Assembly (NCBI GenBank): GCA_964567475.1
Contig: CAZMMV010000047.1
Location: forward strand, 1-13,503
Reading direction: 5' to 3'
Length of the DNA: 13,503 bases
From: CAZMMV01 sp964567475
Lineage (GTDB): Bacteria > Bacillota > Clostridia > Tissierellales > Tissierellaceae
In this document: piece after piece, positions 6,300 to 13,403 of the stretch
How positions within the stretch are numbered: the stretch's first letter is position 1
Layout: each line of letters opens with the position of its first letter
Position numbers and translations under genes: made by a program
Notes under the pieces: model-generated
The model's database searches: none
The model's input: the letters and a program-made list of their open reading frames with translations, nothing else
Told to the model about the DNA's origin: nothing

Positions 6300-6733
6300 T
6301 TTTTTTTCTTTACCCTATTTATTGATTTTGAGAAAACTGAAGATATTATTATGCCTACTGCAATTGAAGTAGCAATAAAAAATGTTTCAACACCTTTTAT
6401 AAAAGCTAAATCAAAATTATTTTCTATGATTGCAAACATAGTATAATACATGCCAGCACCGGGAACTAATGGAATAATTCCAGCAGTTATATATAAGGTA
6501 GCTGGCTTTTTCATGTATCGGGCAAAAAATTCACCTAATAATCCAACTCCTAGAGCTGCGAAAAAAGTACCGGCTACTTTGCTATCAAATAAATCTATAC
6601 TAACCAAGTAAATAAACCAACCAAAAGCACCTGTTAATCCTGAATAAAACAAAGTTTTTTTTGGTGAACCGAAAAGTATAGAAAAACCAACTGTTGCTAA
6701 TAAAGCGCAAATTATTTGTTTAATAAACATCAA
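6296..6733 (-). CDS. yjjB: Threonine/serine exporter, small subunit (YjjB/ThrE C-terminal half)
   Basis: A 145-residue integral membrane protein with hydrophobic segments at about 5-22, 28-46, 53-70, 79-100 and 111-133. IIPLVPGAGMYY (86-97) is the motif shared with the other half-transporter. It matches the DUF3815/ThrE_2 family, which with YjjP reconstitutes the ten-helix ThrE-type threonine/serine exporter (YjjPB also exports succinate in E. coli). The start is uncertain: TTG at 6733 directly abuts the stop of the upstream gene, and an ATG follows at 6730. The AAAGGAG site lies 8 nt before the TTG and 11 nt before the ATG. The two genes form one minus-strand operon. The 3' end collides with the repressor gene; both stops use one TTAA at 6296-6299. 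Confidence 0.9.
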   Translation of the reverse strand: MMFIKQIICALLATVGFSILFGSPKKTLFYSGLTGAFGWFIYLVSIDLFDSKVAGTFFAALGVGLLGEFFARYMKKPATLYITAGIIPLVPGAGMYYTMFAIIENNFDLAFIKGVETFFIATSIAVGIIISSVFSKSINRVKKKN

Positions 6734-7522
6734 TTAAAACACTCCTTTAAAATAGAAGTTTAATACAATACCTACTCCTAATGCGATTGCTAAGGCGGCA
6801 AACATTGATTCCATAGTTTTTGAAAGACCAGATAAAAAGTCTCCAGACATAGTGTCTCTTATGGCATTTGTAATAGCTACACCTGGTACCAAAGGCATAA
6901 TAGTGCCTATAATTATTTTATCTAAACTTATACCTATTCCTATTTTTAAAAATACGCATGAAAAAAAAGATGCTAGTATTGCACCTAACAAGCTATTTAT
7001 AAAAAATGTTAAATCAAATTCTTCTATATTTTTTAATATAATTAATACAAAAAAACTGGCTATAAAGCTAGCTATAAAATCTAAGAATACTCCACCAAAC
7101 AAAACAGAAAAAAAGCCAGATGCTAAACCACCAAAAAGGGCTTTTACAAAATTTGAATATCCTTTTAATTTATTTATTTTTTTTAATTCTTCGATTCCAT
7201 CTAGAACTGTAATATCCGAATTTACAAATTTCCTAGAAAATTCATTTACCATATCAACTTTATTTAAGTCTATACTAATGGATTTAATTCTTTTAATGTA
7301 AGATATAAGTTCTCCTTTGTAATCAATTGACATAAAAATTCCAGTAGGTATAACAAAGGCATCTGCATATTTTATTGCCTTTCTAGATTTACAAATTCTT
7401 ATGACAGTATCTTCAACTCTATAAGTTTCTCCTCCATTTTGTAATATTATTTGCCCTGCTAGGGAAGCTAAAACTAATAGTTTTCTGATTTCATTATTAT
7501 TTGATTCCTCTAAATTATTCAT
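6734..7522 (-). CDS. yjjP: Threonine/serine exporter, large subunit (YjjP/ThrE N-terminal half, DUF1212)
   Basis: A 262-residue protein. A soluble N-terminal domain of about 120 residues contains the family motif GGETYRVEDT (30-39). About five membrane helices follow (about 124-145, 147-163, 171-192, 200-217, 238-257), with MPLVPGVAITNAIRD (209-223) and SGDFLSG (226-232) as the conserved core. With the YjjB partner it is expected to export threonine, serine or related small substrates. The ATG at 7522 is preceded by AAAAGGTGAT, a good match to the 16S tail. It is transcribed divergently from glyA, whose enzyme interconverts serine and glycine, so shared control of serine/threonine level and export is plausible (inference). 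Confidence 0.93.
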   Translation of the reverse strand: MNNLEESNNNEIRKLLVLASLAGQIILQNGGETYRVEDTVIRICKSRKAIKYADAFVIPTGIFMSIDYKGELISYIKRIKSISIDLNKVDMVNEFSRKFVNSDITVLDGIEELKKINKLKGYSNFVKALFGGLASGFFSVLFGGVFLDFIASFIASFFVLIILKNIEEFDLTFFINSLLGAILASFFSCVFLKIGIGISLDKIIIGTIMPLVPGVAITNAIRDTMSGDFLSGLSKTMESMFAALAIALGVGIVLNFYFKGVF

Positions 7523-7541
7523 TTTATCACCTTTTCTTAAA

Positions 7542-7558
7542 TAGTATTGTAAATACTA
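7542..7558. repeat. 17-bp inverted repeat in the exporter leader (possible operator)
   Basis: TAGTATT (7542-7548), spacer GTA, AATACTA (7552-7558): perfect 7-bp arms. It lies 20 bp upstream of the yjjP start and just downstream of the predicted minus-strand transcription start. It could be a repressor operator or a weak 5'-UTR hairpin. It is AT-rich, so chance is possible. Confidence 0.4.
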
Positions 7559-7565
7559 GTAAATA

Positions 7566-7593
7566 ACTATATAATGATACTTACAGTTATGAA
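7566..7593 (-). promoter_or_regulatory. Candidate promoter of the yjjP-yjjB operon
   Basis: On the minus strand, TTCATA (7593-7588) and TATAGT (7571-7566) are separated by 16 nt, with 4/6 and 5/6 consensus matches. The predicted start near 7559 abuts the inverted repeat. In such AT-rich DNA, alternative -10 boxes are easy to find, so this is tentative. Confidence 0.35.
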
Positions 7594-7603
7594 AATATTT
7601 TAC

Positions 7604-7632
7604 TTGATTATATTACATTATGATGTTTTAAT
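7604..7632 (+). promoter_or_regulatory. Candidate sigma-A promoter of glyA
   Basis: TTGATT (7604-7609), 17-nt spacer, TTTAAT (7627-7632). The -35 TTGATT has an inverted copy AATCAA at 7630-7635 overlapping the -10, and a 12-bp palindrome TTAAATATTTAA (7636-7647) covers the likely start site. The promoter match is moderate (4/6 and 5/6). An alternative -10 is TATGAT at 7619-7624. I saw no glycine or SAM riboswitch in the leader. Confidence 0.45.
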
Positions 7633-7676
7633 CAATTAAATATTTAAAAATTAAAAATTGAAGGGAGAATTAAGAC

Positions 7677-8906
7677 ATGAATTTTGATAATTTAGCAAAA
7701 CAAGATCCAGAGATAATGAAAATAGTAAATATGGAACTCAATAGACAACAATCCCATATAGAATTAATAGCTTCAGAAAACTTTGTAAGTAATGCAGTAT
7801 TAGAAGCTGCAGGAAGCTATTTAACCAATAAATATGCTGAAGGATATCCTGGAAAAAGATATTATGGTGGTTGTGAAGTTGTTGATAAAGTTGAGGATCT
7901 AGCTAGAGATAGAATGAAAAAGATTTTTGGAGCTGATCATGTTAATGTACAACCTCACTCAGGTTCTAATGCAAATTTAGGAGTTTATTTTGCATTTTTA
8001 AAACCTGGAGATAAGGTTTTAGGAATGAATTTATCCCAAGGTGGCCATCTGACTCACGGAAGCCCTGTTAATATTTCAGGAACATATTATAATTTTGTAG
8101 ATTATGGAGTAGATGAGAAAACAGAAACTATTGATTATGATAAGGTAAGAGAAATCGCCCTGAAAGAAAAACCAAAAATGATAGTAGCAGGGGCAAGTGC
8201 TTATTCTAGAGAAATTGACTTTAAGAAATTTAGAGAAATAGCAGATGAAGTAGGAGCATATTTAATGGTAGACATGGCTCATATCGCAGGTTTAGTTGCA
8301 GCGGGACTTCATCAAAATCCAGTGCCATATGCCGATTTTGTTACAACTACAACTCATAAGACCTTAAGAGGGCCTCGTGGTGGTGCAATACTTTGTAAGG
8401 AGAAATATGCTAAAGCTATAGATAAGGCTATTTTCCCTGGAATACAAGGTGGTCCATTAATGCATATTATTGCAGCTAAAGCAGTTAGTTTTGGAGAAGC
8501 TTTACAAGATGATTTTAAAACATATCAGGAGCAAGTTGTAAAAAATGCTAAGGCATTGGCTGAAGGTTTAATAGAAAATGATTTCAGATTGGTATCTGGT
8601 GGCACAGATAATCATTTGATCTTAATAGATGTGAGAACAAAGGGACTGACAGGGAAAAAAGCAGAAGCAATGCTAGATGATATAGGAGTTGCTACTAATA
8701 AAAACACTATTCCTTTTGATCCTGAATCCCCATTTATAACAAGTGGAGTTAGAATAGGTACACCAGCAATGACTACTCGTGGAATGAAAGAAGACGACAT
8801 GAAAGAAATTGCAAAGATAATAACTTTGGCATTAGATGAAAGTAATGATAGAGAAGAAATAAGAGCTAGAGTAGCTAAATTGTGTAAAAAATATCCGCTG
8901 TACTAA
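7677..8906 (+). CDS. glyA: Serine hydroxymethyltransferase
   Basis: A PLP enzyme that converts serine plus tetrahydrofolate to glycine plus 5,10-methylene-THF, the main source of one-carbon units; it also cleaves allo-threonine in vitro. The 409 residues are typical of bacterial GlyA. Visible features are SENFVS (33-38), the substrate-site YAEGYPGKRYYGG (53-65), PHSGSNAN (93-100), VDMAHIAG (198-205, with the PLP-stacking His202 and pyridine-N Asp199) and TTTTHKTLRGPRGG (223-236) with Schiff-base Lys228. The ATG at 7677 follows AAGGGAG (7661-7667). It is a single-gene unit: its own promoter region lies upstream and a strong terminator follows 7 nt after the stop. It is divergent from the serine/threonine exporter pair. 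Confidence 0.98.
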   Translation: MNFDNLAKQDPEIMKIVNMELNRQQSHIELIASENFVSNAVLEAAGSYLTNKYAEGYPGKRYYGGCEVVDKVEDLARDRMKKIFGADHVNVQPHSGSNANLGVYFAFLKPGDKVLGMNLSQGGHLTHGSPVNISGTYYNFVDYGVDEKTETIDYDKVREIALKEKPKMIVAGASAYSREIDFKKFREIADEVGAYLMVDMAHIAGLVAAGLHQNPVPYADFVTTTTHKTLRGPRGGAILCKEKYAKAIDKAIFPGIQGGPLMHIIAAKAVSFGEALQDDFKTYQEQVVKNAKALAEGLIENDFRLVSGGTDNHLILIDVRTKGLTGKKAEAMLDDIGVATNKNTIPFDPESPFITSGVRIGTPAMTTRGMKEDDMKEIAKIITLALDESNDREEIRARVAKLCKKYPLY

Positions 8907-8912
8907 AAACTT

Positions 8913-8944
8913 AGCCTACAGATAATCCTGTAGGCTTTCTATTT
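8913..8944 (+). terminator. Intrinsic terminator after glyA
   Basis: AGCCTACAG (8913-8921), 6-nt loop, CTGTAGGCT (8928-8936): a perfect 9-bp stem followed by the T-rich TTCTATTT tract. It is the clearest factor-independent terminator in the window and ends the glyA unit. The tail overlaps the -35 of the next promoter. Confidence 0.92.
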
Positions 8945-8970
8945 ACATATTAGCTATACTGTATTAAAAT
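8942..8970 (+). promoter_or_regulatory. Candidate sigma-A promoter of the DUF512-der-plsY-gpsA operon
   Basis: TTTACA (8942-8947), 17-nt spacer, TAAAAT (8965-8970), each 5/6 to consensus. It lies between the glyA terminator and the ribosome site at 8992-8998, where a new transcript is needed, which raises its credibility. Confidence 0.6.
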
Positions 8971-9004
8971 GGTTTTATGTTAAAATTAAATGAGGTGGAA
9001 TTTT

Positions 9005-10345
9005 ATGGAGTTAAGGAATTATAAAGAAGATAAAAATATAATTGAAGAAATAACAAAAAATAGTATAGCTGAAGAGTTAGAATTAGAGATAGGAGATATA
9101 CTTATATCTATTAATGATAAACCTATAAAAGATATAATTGATTATAAATATTTAATAGCCGATAATTATATTGTAGTTGAAATTGAAAAACAAAGTGGTG
9201 AGATATGGGAAATTGAAATTGAAAAAGAATATGATGAAGATTTGGGTATAATGTTTACTAACCCCCTAATTGATAAAGCAAAATCTTGTAGAAATAATTG
9301 TATGTTTTGTTTTATTGATCAATTACCCCCAAATATGAGGGATACATTGTATTTTAAAGATGATGATTCCAGACTATCCTTTTTACAAGGTAATTTCATT
9401 ACATTAACTAATATGAGTGATGAAGAAATAGAAAGGATTATAGAATATAGGATTAGTCCAATAAATATAAGTGTTCATACTACTAATCCAGAATTAAGAA
9501 TAGAAATGTTAAATAATAAAAATGCAGGTAAACTATATAGTATATTGGAAAGGTTTCATGAAGTAAATTTAGAGGTTAATTGTCAAATAGTATTAGTCCC
9601 TGGAGTAAATGATGGTAAAGAATTAGATAGAACACTTTCAGATTTATCAGATTTATATCCTACGGTACAATCTGTTGCAGTTGTTCCTATAGGTATAACT
9701 AAATATAGGGAAAATTTAAAAAAGGTAGATACTTTTAATATAATAAAGTCCAATGAATTATTGGACTTTATAAAAGAAAAACAAAATATCTATTTAAAAA
9801 GATTAGGGACTAGGTTTGTTTTTGTCAGTGATGAATTTTTTGCGATTACGGGAAGACAATTGCCTGAACCAGAAGAATATGAAGGATATCCTCAACTTGA
9901 GAATGGTGTAGGGCTTATGAAATCTTTTGAAGATGAAATTGATGAGGAATTATCTAAAATCAAGATAGAAAGTAAAATAAATAAAAAGTATGCTTTAGTT
10001 ACAGGAACTTTAGCAAGCGATTATATGAATAGCTTAAAAGAAAAAATACTTGAAAAATTTGAAAATTTACAGTTGGAAGTAATAGCTATTAAGAATAGAT
10101 TTTTTGGAGAAACTATTACTGTGGCAGGTCTTGTTACAGGAGGAGATTTACTTGATCAATTAAAAGACTATACTGATTTAGATTTGATTATAATACCAAG
10201 GTCTATGATGAAAAGTGATGAGGAGATATTTTTAGATGATGTAACGTTAGAAGAACTATCAGATAAATTAAAAATACCAGTAATACCTTCTAAAGTAGAA
10301 GGTAAAAGTTTAATAGAAATAATTAAGAATCAAGGGGTGAAATAA
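9005..10345 (+). CDS. DUF512-family radical SAM protein with N-terminal PDZ-like domain
   Basis: A 446-residue protein of the DUF512/putative radical SAM oxidoreductase family, found widely in Clostridia and often beside der. A short PDZ-like domain (about 10-65; ELEIGDILISINDKPI) precedes a radical SAM core with cluster cysteines C95, C99 and C102 (CRNNCMFC), followed by FIDQLPPNMRD and SVHTTNPELR. The C-terminal third is the DUF512 portion, with FFAITGRQLPEPEEYEGYPQ and LVTGTLASDY. The reaction and substrate are unknown to me. The start is ATG 9005, preceded 6 nt away by GAGGTGG (8992-8998). An in-frame ATG at 8990 lies inside that site and has none of its own, so I reject it. The stop overlaps the der start by one base (TAATG), implying coupled translation. 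Confidence 0.9.
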   Translation: MELRNYKEDKNIIEEITKNSIAEELELEIGDILISINDKPIKDIIDYKYLIADNYIVVEIEKQSGEIWEIEIEKEYDEDLGIMFTNPLIDKAKSCRNNCMFCFIDQLPPNMRDTLYFKDDDSRLSFLQGNFITLTNMSDEEIERIIEYRISPINISVHTTNPELRIEMLNNKNAGKLYSILERFHEVNLEVNCQIVLVPGVNDGKELDRTLSDLSDLYPTVQSVAVVPIGITKYRENLKKVDTFNIIKSNELLDFIKEKQNIYLKRLGTRFVFVSDEFFAITGRQLPEPEEYEGYPQLENGVGLMKSFEDEIDEELSKIKIESKINKKYALVTGTLASDYMNSLKEKILEKFENLQLEVIAIKNRFFGETITVAGLVTGGDLLDQLKDYTDLDLIIIPRSMMKSDEEIFLDDVTLEELSDKLKIPVIPSKVEGKSLIEIIKNQGVK

Positions 10346-11661
10346 TGGAGAAAGCAATATTAAGCATTGTAGGGAGACCAAATGTAGGAAAATCAACATT
10401 ATTTAATAAATTAGTAGGAAAAAGAATAGCTATAACAGAGGATACTCCAGGAGTGACTAGAGATAGGATTTACGCTGAGGGAGAGTGGCTAGGTAATTAT
10501 TTTACGGTGATTGATACAGGAGGATTAGAACCTGATAATGAAGAAATAATTATGTTGAACATACGAAGACAGGCTGAACTTGCTATAGATTCAGCAGATG
10601 TTATATTGTTTGTAGTAGATGGGAAAGAGGGTTTAACTTCTACAGATAGAGAAGTAGGAAGTATTCTTAGACGTTCGGGAAAACGTGTGGTATTAGCAGT
10701 TAATAAAATAGATTCTCAAAGTAAAGAAGACCAAATATTTGAATTTTATGAACTAGGATTAGGAGATCCTATGGCTATTTCTGCAGAACAGGGATTGGGA
10801 TTAGGAGACCTTTTAGATGAAATAGTTAAAAATTTCCCAGAAGAAAGGAATACTGAGTATAATGAAGACATTATAAAGGTTTCTTTTATAGGTAAGCCAA
10901 ATGTAGGAAAATCTTCATTAATTAATTATATTCTTGGAGAAGAGAGGGTAATTGTTACAAATATTCCAGGAACTACAAGAGATGCAATTGATAGTTATGT
11001 TGATTATGAAGGTGAAGAGTATATATTTATTGATACTGCAGGACTAAGAAGAAAAAAGAAAATATATGAAGATGTTGAAAGATATTCTGTTGTAAGAACC
11101 TTATCTGCAATAGATAGATCTAATATTTGTGTATTAGTAATAGATGCAACTGAAGGAGTAACAGAGCAGGATACTAAAATAGCAGGATATGCACACGATA
11201 ATGGTAAAGCGATTATTATTGCTATAAACAAATGGGATTTAGTAAATAAAGATAATAAAACTCACAATGAATTTGTTAAGGATATAAGAGATGACTTAGG
11301 ATTTATATTATATGCACCGATTGTGTTTATTTCTGCCATAACAGGACAAAGGGTTGGTAATTTATTAGAAACAATAAGAGTTGTAAATAATAACTATAAC
11401 CTAAGAATAAAAACAGGAGTATTAAATGATATAATAAATGAAGCAGTATTAATGAATCAGCCTCCTAGTGATAAAGGAGTTAGGTCTAAAATTTATTATG
11501 GAACTCAAGTATCAGTTAGACCTCCTAAATTTGTTATATTTGTAAATCATAAAGAGTTAATACATTTTTCATATGTAAGATATTTGGAAAATCAAATAAG
11601 GAATCACTTTGGATTTGTAGGTGTACCTATTCAATTAGAATTTAGAGAAAAAGGTGAGTAA
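10345..11661 (+). CDS. der: Ribosome biogenesis GTPase Der (EngA)
   Basis: An essential double-GTPase that assists 50S subunit assembly. It has 438 residues, the standard length. The first G domain has GRPNVGKST at 10-18, DTPGVTRD at 33-40, DTGG at 57-60, NKID at 120-123 and SAEQG at 146-150. The second has GKPNVGKSS at 183-191, NIPGTTRD at 206-213, DTAG at 230-233, NKWD at 295-298 and SAITG at 330-334. The C-terminal KH-like domain (about 350-438; RPPKFVIFVNH, HFSYVRYLENQIR) binds rRNA. GGGGTGA (10334-10340) serves as ribosome site and lies inside the end of the DUF512 gene. All G motifs are intact. Gene order der-plsY-gpsA-spoIVA is a well-known Firmicute arrangement. Confidence 0.98.
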   Translation: MEKAILSIVGRPNVGKSTLFNKLVGKRIAITEDTPGVTRDRIYAEGEWLGNYFTVIDTGGLEPDNEEIIMLNIRRQAELAIDSADVILFVVDGKEGLTSTDREVGSILRRSGKRVVLAVNKIDSQSKEDQIFEFYELGLGDPMAISAEQGLGLGDLLDEIVKNFPEERNTEYNEDIIKVSFIGKPNVGKSSLINYILGEERVIVTNIPGTTRDAIDSYVDYEGEEYIFIDTAGLRRKKKIYEDVERYSVVRTLSAIDRSNICVLVIDATEGVTEQDTKIAGYAHDNGKAIIIAINKWDLVNKDNKTHNEFVKDIRDDLGFILYAPIVFISAITGQRVGNLLETIRVVNNNYNLRIKTGVLNDIINEAVLMNQPPSDKGVRSKIYYGTQVSVRPPKFVIFVNHKELIHFSYVRYLENQIRNHFGFVGVPIQLEFREKGE

Positions 11662-11664
11662 TTT

Positions 11665-12261
11665 ATGAAGATTATGTTGGTTATATTAGTAGGATATATA
11701 ATCGGCTGTTTTTCTCCATCTTATTTTTTGGGTAAAATATTTAAAAAACAAGATATAAGAAATTATGGCAGTGGAAATGCAGGTTCTACTAATGCCTTAA
11801 GAGTATTTGGCAAGAAAATAGGATGTTTAACTTTTATGATGGATGTAGCAAAGGGAATAATTGCTGTTTTAATTGGTAAATGGATAATGGGATTTGATGG
11901 AGGCTTGTTAGGGGGTATATCTGTTGTCCTAGGTCATAATTGGCCTATATTTTTAGGATTCAAAGGTGGTAAAGGAGTAGCAACATCTTTGGGGGTCTTA
12001 TTTATTATTCATTGGCAAACAGGAATTATTTGTCTTATTATTGGGTTAAGTATAATTGTATTTAGTAAATATGTTTCTTTAGCTTCTATAGGTGCATCTG
12101 TAATCGCACCTTTTGCTCTATTAATAATGGATAGAAAAGCTCCCAAGAATCTTCATTTAACTATGCTTTTATTAGCAATAATGGCTATATTTAGGCATAA
12201 AGACAATATAAAAAGATTAATTGAAGGTAAAGAAAACAAACTAGGGAATAAAAAAGGATAG
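11665..12261 (+). CDS. plsY: Acyl-phosphate:glycerol-3-phosphate acyltransferase PlsY
   Basis: An integral membrane enzyme that transfers an acyl group from acyl-phosphate (made by PlsX) to position 1 of sn-glycerol-3-phosphate, the first step of phosphatidic acid synthesis. Its 198 residues are typical. The three active-site loops are visible: SGNAGSTN (about 37-44; Ser replaces the commoner Ala of GATN, a conservative change), GHNWPIFLGFKGGKGVAT (about 91-108), and the C-terminal RHKDNIKRLIEG (about 177-188). About five membrane helices fit between them. It lies 3 nt after der, with AAGGTGAG (11651-11658) as ribosome site. It is directly upstream of gpsA, which makes its substrate. Confidence 0.97.
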   Translation: MKIMLVILVGYIIGCFSPSYFLGKIFKKQDIRNYGSGNAGSTNALRVFGKKIGCLTFMMDVAKGIIAVLIGKWIMGFDGGLLGGISVVLGHNWPIFLGFKGGKGVATSLGVLFIIHWQTGIICLIIGLSIIVFSKYVSLASIGASVIAPFALLIMDRKAPKNLHLTMLLLAIMAIFRHKDNIKRLIEGKENKLGNKKG

Positions 12262-12270
12262 GTGTTATAT

Positions 12271-13302
12271 ATGAAAGAAAAGATAGGAGTATTAGGTGGA
12301 GGAAGTTGGGGAACATCGTTAGCAATACTTTTAGCTAAAAAGGGAAATGATGTTACTATTTGGTTACGAGATAAAGAACAAGTAAATAGTATAAATGAAA
12401 CAAGGGAAAACAAAAAATATCTTCCAGGTATAAAGTTACCAGATAATATATCTATATCTTCAGATTTAGAAGAAACTAATCATAAGAAAGATTTAATACT
12501 TTTATCTGTTCCAACTCATGGAATAAGACAAGTATTAAATTCTTGTAAATCTACTATAAAAAAAGAACAAATTATCTTAAACGTATCAAAAGGTATAGAG
12601 AATCAAAGCCTTCTTAGAATTTCTCAAATTGTAGAGGAAATTTTACCAGGTAATAGATATGCTGTTCTTTCAGGACCTTCTCATGCAGAAGAGGTGGCTA
12701 AGGATATGGCTACAACTGTTGTATCTGCATCAAATTATAAAAATGTAGCAGAATATATACAGGATTTATTTATTACGCCAAGTTTTAGAGTGTATACTAA
12801 TCCAGATGTAACAGGAGTAGAATTAGGTGGTGCATTAAAAAACATAATAGCTTTAGCTGCAGGCATATCCGATGGATTGGATTGTGGTGATAATACCAAG
12901 GCTGCCTTAATGACTAGGGGTATATTTGAAATGGCAAAACTAGGTGTCAAGGTGGGTGCTAAATCTGAAACGTTTTCTGGACTTTCAGGTATAGGTGATT
13001 TAATAGTAACTTGTACTAGTATGCATAGTAGAAATAGAAGAGCTGGAATCCTAATAGGACAGGGCATGCAGGTTGAAGAAGCAACTAAAAAAATAGGTAT
13101 GGTAGTAGAGGGAATAAAAACTACTAAATCAGCATTTTATTTATCTAAAGAATATAATATTGATATGCCTATTACAGAAGAACTTTATAATGTATTATAT
13201 AATGGAAAAAATGTTGAGAATTCTGTTTCTAATTTAATGTTAAGAGATAAAAAACATGAAATGGAAAATGTTGTCAATGAAATAAGCTTTTATGATAAAT
13301 AA
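12271..13302 (+). CDS. gpsA: Glycerol-3-phosphate dehydrogenase [NAD(P)+]
   Basis: Reduces dihydroxyacetone phosphate to sn-glycerol-3-phosphate with NAD(P)H in the cytoplasm, supplying PlsY. The 343 residues are normal for the family. Residues 8-14 form the Rossmann GGGSWGT. VSKG lies at 105-108. SGPSHAEEV (134-142) and ELGGALKNIIALAAGI (184-199, with catalytic Lys190) follow, then GDNTKAALMTRG (206-217). The start is ATG 12271, supported by AGGTG (12260-12264) 6 nt upstream. A GTG at 12262, three codons earlier in frame, is part of that same site and would have no ribosome site of its own. The gene overlaps nothing: the plsY stop is 9 nt away. It ends the operon ahead of spoIVA. Confidence 0.97.
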   Translation: MKEKIGVLGGGSWGTSLAILLAKKGNDVTIWLRDKEQVNSINETRENKKYLPGIKLPDNISISSDLEETNHKKDLILLSVPTHGIRQVLNSCKSTIKKEQIILNVSKGIENQSLLRISQIVEEILPGNRYAVLSGPSHAEEVAKDMATTVVSASNYKNVAEYIQDLFITPSFRVYTNPDVTGVELGGALKNIIALAAGISDGLDCGDNTKAALMTRGIFEMAKLGVKVGAKSETFSGLSGIGDLIVTCTSMHSRNRRAGILIGQGMQVEEATKKIGMVVEGIKTTKSAFYLSKEYNIDMPITEELYNVLYNGKNVENSVSNLMLRDKKHEMENVVNEISFYDK

Positions 13303-13333
13303 AATATTTATTTCTTCTAGCTTGTAATATTTT
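13284..13333 (+). terminator. Possible AT-rich terminator after gpsA
   Basis: A perfect 7-bp hairpin ATAAATA-AAA-TATTTAT (13295-13311) includes the gpsA stop. Outer arms AAGCT (13284-13288) and AGCTT (13319-13323) could extend it across an internal loop, followed by the T-rich TAATATTTT. It has almost no GC in the stem, so termination would be weak and read-through into spoIVA is possible. Confidence 0.35.
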
Positions 13334-13358
13334 CTTACTCTATACGTATATATATAAT
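13325..13358 (+). promoter_or_regulatory. Possible promoter region of spoIVA
   Basis: In Bacillus and Clostridia spoIVA is a mother-cell sigma-E gene. TAATATT (13325-13331) fits the sigma-E -35 consensus, but the best -10 at legal spacing (TATATATA, 13347-13354) is poor. A perfect TATAAT (13353-13358) also occurs without a good -35. The location is plausible; the sigma class is unresolved. Confidence 0.25.
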
Positions 13359-13403
13359 GTTAAGGATTATAATTTATAATTATACTTATAAGGGGGGAAA
13401 GAT

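Noticed and set aside
6270..6310. Possible terminator after the repressor gene: small TGGT/ACCA hairpin and a run of eight T.
   Set aside because: The stem is only 4 bp and the T run begins over 10 nt away, inside the coding end of the opposing gene.
6852..7301. A long open frame antisense to the exporter gene yjjP.
   Set aside because: Its protein is an Ile/Lys/Pro-rich mirror of a membrane protein's hydrophobic codons, with no recognisable domain; yjjP on the other strand has clear family motifs.
8990..9004. Upstream in-frame ATG for the DUF512 protein.
   Set aside because: It overlaps the GAGGTGG ribosome site that serves ATG 9005 and has no site of its own.
12262..12270. In-frame GTG as an earlier start for gpsA.
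   Set aside because: It is part of the AGGTG ribosome site for ATG 12271; the conserved Rossmann fold begins right after the later Met.
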